From positions 1-20,905 of the IMG/VR virus record IMGVR_UViG_3300037069_000502: a stretch of 20,905 nt of DNA; one strand, given 5' to 3'. Source of the DNA: a virus. Made by a program: the position numbers and the translations under genes. The notes under the pieces are model-generated. The model was not told the origin of the DNA, made no database searches, and saw nothing but the letters and a program-made list of their open reading frames with translations. This document shows positions 1-4,846 of this stretch, one piece after another; the first letter of the stretch is position 1, and each line of letters begins with the position of its first letter.

Positions 1-446
1 ACCCCGGCGAAGGCTCCAATCCGCCGCTGACGCAAGCGGTCGCCGGCATCGGTGCCGCCACGGTCGACATCACGCTGGACGGTGGTCCGCTGAACCAAGA
101 CATCTGGGCCTCCGTCAACGTCACGCTGGCCGGCACTGGCCTGCACCAGTCTGCCCAAGTCAAGCTGACCAAGGGGATGACCGCGTCGCAGGCCGCAGCG
201 GCTCTGGCAGGCCCCACCGACGCTCTGGCTGACATCACTGCCGTCTCAGCGGGGCCGGTACTGACGCTGGTCTGCACCTCCGCCTGCACCTATGCGTCGA
301 TCGTGCCGTCGATCGGTGGTACAATCCCCACGACGTCGATCGTCGAGGCGCCGCCGCATCCGCATCCGCATCCGCATCCGCATCCGCACCATGCCGACGC
401 CGACGCCGACGATCCAGAACCGCCGAAGAAGAAGGGCAAAGCCTGA
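1..446 (+). CDS. Virion-associated hypothetical protein, 5' truncated, with His-Pro repeat tail
   Basis: The reading frame (codons from position 3) is open from the left edge to the TGA at 444-446, so only the C-terminal 147 residues are visible. The body is rich in Ala, Thr, Val and Gly, with beta-like segments such as VDITLDGGP and VNVTLAGTG. That resembles a small immunoglobulin-like or decoration domain, but I recognise no family. The C-terminus is strikingly low in complexity: six Pro-His pairs, then Ala-Asp pairs, then a basic PPKKKGKA end. It lies directly upstream of the head-tail connector and its stop codon shares one base with that start (TGATG). This suggests a capsid-side structural or decoration protein. 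The role is inferred from position only. Confidence 0.7.
   Translation, partial: PGEGSNPPLTQAVAGIGAATVDITLDGGPLNQDIWASVNVTLAGTGLHQSAQVKLTKGMTASQAAAALAGPTDALADITAVSAGPVLTLVCTSACTYASIVPSIGGTIPTTSIVEAPPHPHPHPHPHPHHADADADDPEPPKKKGKA
354..410 (+). repeat. Hexanucleotide microsatellites (CCGCAT)5 and (GCCGAC)3
   Basis: Five perfect CCGCAT units occupy 354-383, followed by one degenerate CCGCAC at 384-389. Three GCCGAC units occupy 393-410. Both are in frame with the enclosing gene and encode alternating Pro-His and Ala-Asp. Because the unit is six bases, gain or loss of copies would change tail length without shifting frame. Confidence 0.95.
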
Positions 447-1039
447 TGGCATGGACGATCGAAGAGGCACGCGACCGCGCCGGTCTGGCAGGGGGTGACA
501 CCTCGCAGGACGCCGCCCTGACTTTGGCGATGGCGCTGTCGGTTGCTCAGGTCGAGAACTACTGCGACCGCAAGATCCTGCTGATGCCGGCGGTCGAGGA
601 GATCTTCTACCGCACGGCGTCGAGGTCGGTGCAGCTTGAACGCTATCCGCTGGTCTTTGTCTCCAGCGTTCAGGTCGCCGGCAACGACTGGTCGACCTAC
701 GACGTCGACCTCAAGCTGGGTCGGATTTTGTTCAAATCGGTTCCCTACGACGAGGTCACGGTGGCCGTCACCTACAACGGCGGCTACGACCCCGAAGCCT
801 TGCCGCCGGATCTCGAACTGGTGCTGTGGAGCGTGTTCGACGGCCTCTACAACGACGGGGCAGGGGCTGGAGGCGACAGCGGCGGCATCGGTGGCATCGG
901 CTCCATCCAAGTGCCTGACGTCGGCACCATCCGCTTCGACAACGGCTCAGGCACCGGCCTCGTCGGCAACGCCGCAGTGGGCGATCTGCTGGGGCCGTTC
1001 GCGCCGCTGCTGCAAGCCTATGTGAGGTACAGCGCATGA
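446..1039 (+). CDS. Head-tail connector protein (gp6-like)
   Basis: The 197-residue protein resembles the HK97 gp6/SPP1 gp15 type head-tail adaptor, which forms a ring under the portal. The N-terminal helices (TIEEARDRAGL, then ALTLAMALSVAQVENYCDRKIL) match the usual start of this family. A strand-rich centre follows (residues about 50-115: YPLVFVSSVQV, then VTYNGGYDP, then LPPDLELVLWSVFDGLYND). The Gly-rich segment and the closing LLGPFAPLLQAYVRY also fit. Its ATG shares its A with the previous TGA, and its own stop overlaps the next start by four bases (ATGA), indicating coupled translation in the late operon. The family is fairly clear; the exact ring position is inferred. Confidence 0.85.
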   Translation: MAWTIEEARDRAGLAGGDTSQDAALTLAMALSVAQVENYCDRKILLMPAVEEIFYRTASRSVQLERYPLVFVSSVQVAGNDWSTYDVDLKLGRILFKSVPYDEVTVAVTYNGGYDPEALPPDLELVLWSVFDGLYNDGAGAGGDSGGIGGIGSIQVPDVGTIRFDNGSGTGLVGNAAVGDLLGPFAPLLQAYVRYSA

Positions 1040-1371
1040 TGAACCAAGCCCTCCGCACGCGGATGAAGGTGGCGCATGCGACGACGGTCGACCTGTTGGG
1101 GACGACCTTGCAGTGGACGTCGGTCGACGGGGCGATGACTGACACCTGTGTCGGTGGCTTCAAGATCGTAGGCAAGGACGACGTCGCGGTGATCAACGCC
1201 TACGGCGCCGACACCCGCATCATCACGCTGTCGACCGCGACCACGTCGATCGTGCCGGGGCAGTTCGACATCTTCATGGCGCACGGGCTGGCCTATGTGG
1301 TGCAGGCGGTCAACGAGATCTGGCTGAATGACGACCTGATCGGCTTCGGCTGTTATTGCAAGGGGCGCTGA
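1036..1371 (+). CDS. Putative head closure / head-tail joining protein
   Basis: This 111-residue protein sits between the connector and the tail terminator, where lambda-like phages encode the FII/gp7-type head closure or stopper protein. The length fits (lambda gpFII is 117 aa). The pattern is compatible too: a beta-rich fold with an N-terminal strand region, then VVQAVNEIWLNDDLIGFGC, resembling the family's ending in which a strand is followed by a DG-containing turn. It starts ATGATG; the first ATG overlaps the upstream stop as ATGA. There is no diagnostic motif, so the assignment rests on size, fold pattern and position. A neck protein of another family remains possible. Confidence 0.55.
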   Translation: MMNQALRTRMKVAHATTVDLLGTTLQWTSVDGAMTDTCVGGFKIVGKDDVAVINAYGADTRIITLSTATTSIVPGQFDIFMAHGLAYVVQAVNEIWLNDDLIGFGCYCKGR

Positions 1372-1372
1372 G

Positions 1373-1537
1373 ATGAGTTTGGGAACCCTTCTGCTGATCG
1401 TGCTGATCCTCCTCCTCTTGGGAGGCGTCCCCAACTGGGGGCCGGGGCCGTTCTACGGCACGGGCTATTATGGGGGCGGGGCGTTGGTCGCGGTCGTCGT
1501 CATCCTCCTCGTCTTGATCCTGATGGGGCGCATCTGA
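1373..1537 (+). CDS. DUF3309 small hydrophobic protein
   Basis: A 54-residue protein starting MSLGTLLLIVLILLLL. A Gly/Pro/Tyr-rich central loop follows (GGVPNWGPGPFYGTGYYGGG), then a second hydrophobic stretch (ALVAVVVILLVLILMGRI). This is the hallmark layout of DUF3309, a short two-helix membrane family common in Proteobacteria with no assigned function. The start lies one base after the previous stop region (TGAGATG), and the stop overlaps the next ATG (TGATG), so it is embedded in the head-tail operon rather than inserted beside it. A membrane protein is unexpected between neck and tail genes; a role in assembly, host envelope or lysis is unknown. The family call is by pattern recognition. 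Confidence 0.8.
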   Translation: MSLGTLLLIVLILLLLGGVPNWGPGPFYGTGYYGGGALVAVVVILLVLILMGRI

Positions 1538-1938
1538 TGTCAGGCCTCTACGTCCGCAATCTGGTCCGCACTTGGCTGGCGTCGATCGGCGACGTGCCAT
1601 TCTACGACACGATCAACAAGGTCGTGAAGCCGACCGAAAACGTCTGGGTCACGGTCGAGTTCTTCGTCGGTTCCAAGGAAGGCACCATCAACTGCGGCGA
1701 CTACCTCGAACACGGCACGATCGACCTCGTCTTTGTCTCAAAACCGGGGATCGGCGACGGCCCCGTGCTGGCCGTGCTGGAGCCGTTCGTTGCCAAATTC
1801 ATGGATTTGCGGGATGATACGGCACGACTGGTCATCGACCAGACCGAAGAAGTCCGCGAACTGAGCGGCGGCGACGCCGATGGGTCTTACCGAATGGGCG
1901 TCGGGATCTCTTACGCCTTCAGCTTCATGCCAGCGTAG
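1537..1938 (+). CDS. Tail terminator / tail completion protein (DUF4128, gpU-like)
   Basis: At 133 residues this has the size and layout of tail terminators that cap the tail tube and join it to the neck. An N-terminal helix is followed by a FYDTINKVVKPTENVWVTVEF segment, then a beta hairpin (GTIDLVFVSKPGIGDGPVL), a helix and a C-terminal strand pair (SYRMGVGISYAFSFMP). The segment in which inputs are adjusted to a VWVTVEF strand and the ending with alternating aromatic residues are typical of DUF4128 and related gpU-like proteins. It directly precedes the major tail protein, the expected position. The ATG overlaps the DUF3309 stop as TGATG. Confidence 0.75.
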   Translation: MSGLYVRNLVRTWLASIGDVPFYDTINKVVKPTENVWVTVEFFVGSKEGTINCGDYLEHGTIDLVFVSKPGIGDGPVLAVLEPFVAKFMDLRDDTARLVIDQTEEVRELSGGDADGSYRMGVGISYAFSFMPA

Positions 1939-1951
1939 AGGAGTTTTCAGC

Positions 1952-2767
1952 ATGGCAACCGCAATCCCGGCCAAGGGTACGGAGTTCTGGATCGAAGTCG
2001 GAACCACCGAAACCAACAGCCTTGAAATTACCCCCGTCTCCATCTCCAAGGCCAATCCGGCAGTGGTGACCTGCGTCGGCAGCACGGCCATCACCGGCGA
2101 GATCGTCTGGTGCAACAACACCGGCTTCCCCGAACTCGACGGCTTCTATTTCATGGTCGGTTCCGCCTCGACCGCGACCTCGCTGGTCCTGATCGGCGCC
2201 AACACCCTGAACAGCCGTGGCACCCTGAACACCGATCCGCTGACCCCGCCGGTCATCGCGGTGTTCGTCGAGGGCGTCGACGCCGTGCCGCTCTGCGTCT
2301 CGACCTTCAGCTACGACGCCGGCACCAGCCAGTCGGTCAGCGTGGCCACCTTCTGCGACCCCGGTGCGACGATCCCCGGTGCGCCGACCGATGGCACCGC
2401 GACCTTCGCCGGCTTCACGGCGCCGCATGACAAGGGCTACCGCGCCCTGATGGACGCGGCCCACCGTCAGGACATGCGGGTGATCTACATCCGCGTCCCG
2501 CCGACCGCGAAGGACGCCTCGCTGGCGATCGACACGTCGGGGGTGATCATCCTCGAAGGCACGGTCAACAGCTACAAGGAAACCTACGAGATCGGTCAGG
2601 CGATCGCTTACACGTCGGGCCTGTCGATGACCAAGGCCTCCAAGCAGCTTTGGACGGTGGGGACCTATCCCTACGTCCCGCCGAAGTCAGGCGCCCAGTC
2701 CAACTTCGTCGTTACCGGCTTGCCGGTCCCGGCGATCGATGAGACGCAGAACACTGAAGCGGCGTAA
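1952..2767 (+). CDS. Major tail tube protein
   Basis: The 271-residue product occupies the canonical slot between tail terminator and tail chaperones. It is strongly beta-rich, begins ATAIPAKGTEFWIEVGTT, and has the FEGxxTPHDKGYRALMDAAH-like segment seen in many siphovirus tube subunits (here FAGFTAPHDKGYRALMDAAHRQD). The VTGLPVPA near the end also fits. The chosen ATG has the ribosome site GAGGAG at 1938-1943; an upstream in-frame ATG at 1880 lies within the preceding gene and has no such site. The tube forms the tail conduit around the tape measure. It is followed by a 131-bp gap containing a strong hairpin, consistent with separate control of this highly expressed product relative to the chaperones. 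Confidence 0.85.
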   Translation: MATAIPAKGTEFWIEVGTTETNSLEITPVSISKANPAVVTCVGSTAITGEIVWCNNTGFPELDGFYFMVGSASTATSLVLIGANTLNSRGTLNTDPLTPPVIAVFVEGVDAVPLCVSTFSYDAGTSQSVSVATFCDPGATIPGAPTDGTATFAGFTAPHDKGYRALMDAAHRQDMRVIYIRVPPTAKDASLAIDTSGVIILEGTVNSYKETYEIGQAIAYTSGLSMTKASKQLWTVGTYPYVPPKSGAQSNFVVTGLPVPAIDETQNTEAA

Positions 2768-2823
2768 GGAACCGGCCCCTGCATCACTGCTTGCTTGCCG
2801 AAGGTGGTAGGAGCGGGGTCGCA

Positions 2824-2881
2824 GGCGCGGGGCGGAGGTCGGTGGTGTCCTCCGTCCCGCGTCGACATCAACCACACCACC
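2824..2881 (+). promoter_or_regulatory. GC-rich hairpin with possible H-type pseudoknot upstream of tail chaperone
   Basis: A 13-bp stem (2826-2838 with 2849-2861, one G-U pair) could extend two pairs outward. It encloses a 10-nt loop whose GGTGGTGT (2841-2848) is perfectly complementary to ACACCACC at 2874-2881. If both stems form, this is an H-type pseudoknot ending three bases before the AAAGGA ribosome site (2885-2890) of the next gene. No T-run follows, so it is not a canonical terminator. Function is inferred: translational control or mRNA processing between the tube and chaperone genes. Confidence 0.6.
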
Positions 2882-2898
2882 CACAAAGGAAAGCCACC

Positions 2899-3147
2899 AT
2901 GACCACCACCACAATCAACGGCGTGGAATACACGACGAAGCCTCTGACATTGAAAGACGCCTCCATCGACGATCTGCTGATCAACGGCAAACTTGATCAG
3001 CAAAGCATCTTGGAGAACACGGTGATCCGCACCGACGCCCTGCCGATCGACTGGTCGATCATACCGATCGGCCACGCCATGCGCCTCCTGCCAATGGCCT
3101 TGGCTGCTGCCGGCTTCGACACGGTGGTCACTGAGGGAAACGCCTAA
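2899..3147 (+). CDS. Tail assembly chaperone, short form (gpG-like)
   Basis: This 82-residue protein lies immediately after the major tail gene and before a frame-shifted gpT-like ORF, the position of lambda gpG. It is the unshifted product and presumably coats the tape measure during tail assembly. Visible segments are MTTTTINGVEYTTKPLTL, then a helical region with IIPIGHAMRLLPMALAAAGF. The ATG at 2899 has AAAGGA at 2885-2890; the longer in-frame start at 2791 would read through the hairpin and is rejected. The last sense codons, GAG GGA AAC GCC, contain the slippery heptamer described separately. The role follows from synteny and the frameshift, not from sequence similarity alone. Confidence 0.8.
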   Translation: MTTTTINGVEYTTKPLTLKDASIDDLLINGKLDQQSILENTVIRTDALPIDWSIIPIGHAMRLLPMALAAAGFDTVVTEGNA

Positions 3148-3371
3148 GCGGGTTTGAGATGAACCTCTTCACACTGGCTGAGAACCTGCACATGACCGTC
3201 GAGCGCCTGCGGAGCGAGATGCCGCTGCGCGAGTTCTTCGGCTGGCTGAAGTTCTACGCCCAGCGCCGTGAAGAGGCGGAAGGCGAAGCGTCGGGGTCTG
3301 CGACCCCGCAAACCCGCGAAGAAGATCCAGCCGTGCAGATGTTCAGCTTCTTGCCGGGAGCGCCCATCTGA
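2899..3371 (+). CDS. Tail assembly chaperone, -1 frameshift fusion (gpGT-like)
   Basis: Slipping back one base at 3141 joins the first 81 codons of the gpG-like gene to the frame read from 3141 (CGC CTA AGC GGG TTT GAG ATG...). This gives a fusion of about 157 residues. The T part (NLFTLAENLHMTVERLRSEMPLREFFGWLKFYAQRREE) matches the typical gpT-like pattern in which a helix-turn segment LA..LHMTV..LR is followed by an aromatic WL.FY motif. In lambda the rare fusion recruits tube subunits to the coated tape measure. The same ORF also has its own ATG at 3159, but without a strong ribosome site, so the fusion is the likelier product. The stop overlaps the next ATG as TGATG. Confidence 0.8.
3135..3141 (+). 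promoter_or_regulatory. Programmed -1 ribosomal frameshift site G_GGA_AAC
   Basis: The heptamer is in the correct phase (X_XXY_YYZ) in the penultimate sense codons of the gpG-like gene, two codons before its TAA. The closely related GGGAAAG drives the lambda G/T shift. The -1 frame is open from here through the downstream ORF. A weak 6-bp hairpin (3150-3155 with 3161-3166) starts eight bases downstream. Confidence 0.85.
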
Positions 3372-4240
3372 TGCCGATCAAGATCAGGACCACCCGCACA
3401 GAGCCGACGATGGGCGCCCAGATGATCCTCCACATCAAGGAGCATCATCTGGAACGCGCCAAGCAAGTGCTGGCGGCCAACGTGCAGGCCGGTCGCTTCC
3501 CCTCGACCGGCTTCTCGACCTTCATCGGCCCCAACTCCACCGGGGCGCCGCTGTCGGAGCGCAAGCCGGGGAAAGCGATCGCGGCGCCGAAGGGAACCAC
3601 GCGCCGCGACCTCTGGTCGATCCAAGCCAAGTTCCTGCCGTTTCCCGGCCGGATCTACTTCGAGAACCCCACCAGCGCCAACCTCATGGAGGCGGTGCAG
3701 ATGTTCTTGTCGATCTTCAACGAGAAGGCGCCGAAGGGCGGCAACGGTGGGCCGAAGAAGGGCTTCGAGGCGAAGTATTCCAAGTCGCTGATCGCGGTGG
3801 TCAACGGCAAGCAGGCGACCGCCTCGTCGATCGGGGCCGCGCTGTCGGTGCCGTCGACCACTGGCAAGGGGTCGCTGGTCGAGTTCATGAACATCGCGCC
3901 GCACGCCGCAGCCCTCGAAGTCAAGAAGCGGATCATGTACGACGCAGCCAAGGCGGTCGCGGCGAAGTACGCGCCGGGGATCACCATCACCTACGACTAC
4001 ATCCCGTCAGATCAGCTTGGCATCAAGTACGGCACCGGCACCGGCGGGCCAAGTCAAGCCACAGCACAGGCCACCAGCCGGCCCTATCCGGTGGTCTATG
4101 CGTTGCCACGGGTTCAGATCGCGCTGAATGCCGCCGGCCAAGGCACCTCGAACGTCCGCTTCGTGACGCCGGGGCGCCGCCCGCGCAAGACGCGCAAGGT
4201 CAAGATCCGGTCGGCGGGTCGTGTCAGGAATGTGGGGTGA
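3371..4240 (+). CDS. Hypothetical tail-region protein
   Basis: A 289-residue protein lying between the chaperone pair and the tape measure. I do not recognise the family. Visible features are a basic, Ala-rich composition and a segment LVEFMNIAPHAAALEVKKR followed by AKYAPGITITYDYIP and LGIKYGTGTGG. This faintly recalls HK97 gp10-type neck proteins, which end with a similar YxxxxEYGT pattern, but not enough to assign. The C-terminus is very basic (RRPRKTRKVKIRSAGRVRN), which could bind DNA or an acidic partner. The ATG shares a base with the upstream stop. Its stop at 4238-4240 directly abuts the stop of the minus-strand HNH gene, marking one edge of the endonuclease insertion. A minor tail or virion morphogenesis role is likely. 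Confidence 0.6.
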   Translation: MPIKIRTTRTEPTMGAQMILHIKEHHLERAKQVLAANVQAGRFPSTGFSTFIGPNSTGAPLSERKPGKAIAAPKGTTRRDLWSIQAKFLPFPGRIYFENPTSANLMEAVQMFLSIFNEKAPKGGNGGPKKGFEAKYSKSLIAVVNGKQATASSIGAALSVPSTTGKGSLVEFMNIAPHAAALEVKKRIMYDAAKAVAAKYAPGITITYDYIPSDQLGIKYGTGTGGPSQATAQATSRPYPVVYALPRVQIALNAAGQGTSNVRFVTPGRRPRKTRKVKIRSAGRVRNVG

Positions 4241-4759
4241 TCAATGAAGCCTGCCGTGGTTCTCATGGAAGCCGTGCATCTTCTCCGCAGCCTTTCGCAT
4301 GGCCACGGCGACCTCAAAGGACGGGGACGAGCCGATGTGAATATCCTTGCCGTCGACCATGATCTTGGCGATCCATCTCTTGGCGCGCTTAACCCAGTAA
4401 ACTCCGATCACGCCGGAAGTGTTGGTGCTGCGCTGTGCTTGGTTCCGCATATTGACCGCGTGGGAAACATCCCGAAGGTTTGCGATGCGATTGTTCAGCC
4501 GATCGCCATCTATGTGGTCGATGGTCCCGACCGGCCAAGATCCATAGAACATCGCCCAGACAATCCGATGGACAAAAACATTGCGCCCGCCAAGCCACGT
4601 TGTCAGGTAGCCGTTGGTCAGGGCGCCGATCGGCTTGCCAAAGCGATGGCTCTTTTGCTTGGCAATGATGGCCCCGCTAAGGATGCCGGTTTCAGGGTCG
4701 TAAGAGAACTTGCGGAGGCATTCGGCAAGTTCTTCGGGTGTGTTAGGCTTCACGATCAT
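4241..4759 (-). CDS. HNH homing-type endonuclease with AP2 domain
   Basis: The 172-residue product has an HNH nuclease core: VHRIVWAMFYG with His64, then the DHIDGDRLNNRIANLR signature at residues 81-96. A C-terminal AP2-like DNA-binding domain follows (SGVIGVYWVKRAKRWIAKI ... KDIHIGSS, about 115-162). This is the common free-standing phage homing endonuclease layout. The ATG at 4759 is preceded by AGGAG about eight bases upstream and by a promoter, so the longer frame starting at 4906 inside the tape-measure gene is rejected. Sampled G+C is about 55-57%, against about 68-73% in flanking genes, indicating acquisition. It is antisense to the late operon and does not interrupt a gene. Such enzymes nick or cut cognate sites in related phages to spread. 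Confidence 0.92.
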   Translation of the reverse strand: MIVKPNTPEELAECLRKFSYDPETGILSGAIIAKQKSHRFGKPIGALTNGYLTTWLGGRNVFVHRIVWAMFYGSWPVGTIDHIDGDRLNNRIANLRDVSHAVNMRNQAQRSTNTSGVIGVYWVKRAKRWIAKIMVDGKDIHIGSSPSFEVAVAMRKAAEKMHGFHENHGRLH

Positions 4760-4786
4760 GGCGATCTCCTGTTGGTGGGTCATCGC

Positions 4787-4815
4787 AGTATAAGGATCTC
4801 GTAAGATCATGGCAA
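4787..4815 (-). promoter_or_regulatory. Sigma70-type promoter for the HNH endonuclease
   Basis: On the minus strand, TTGCCA (4815-4810) and TATACT (4792-4787) are separated by exactly 17 bp, each 5/6 to consensus. Transcription would start near 4780, giving a leader of about 20 nt with the AGGAG ribosome site. The -35 box overlaps the tape-measure start codon on the other strand. Confidence 0.7.
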
Positions 4816-4846
4816 CTAACACCACGACGGAGCTATACGAGATCCT
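4793..4846. repeat. 11-bp inverted repeat around the tape-measure start
   Basis: AGGATCTCGTA at 4793-4803 is the exact reverse complement of TACGAGATCCT at 4836-4846. The left arm contains most of the AAGGA ribosome site of the tape-measure gene and lies in the -35/-10 spacer of the HNH promoter. The intervening 32 bases contain the ATG at 4809. As RNA the stem would hide the ribosome site; as DNA it could be an operator. Confidence 0.8.

Noticed and set aside
354-410. CRISPR-like short repeats
   Set aside because: Units are six bases, contiguous, without spacers, and in frame inside a coding sequence.
290-910. Long minus-strand open frame (206 codons) opposite the connector gene
   Set aside because: It is antisense to well-supported head genes, carries no recognisable motif, and is explained by high third-position G+C, which keeps other frames open.
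2791-2898. 36-codon extension of the gpG-like chaperone
   Set aside because: It reads through the hairpin with low-complexity Arg/His composition and no ribosome site; the ATG at 2899 has AAAGGA.
3150-3166. Strong stimulatory hairpin for the frameshift
   Set aside because: Only six pairs, two of them G-U, so it is weak; noted as context but not claimed as a functional stimulator.
4244-4804. Plus-strand frame of 186 codons within the HNH region
   Set aside because: It is the complement of a gene with clear HNH and AP2 motifs and has no protein pattern of its own.
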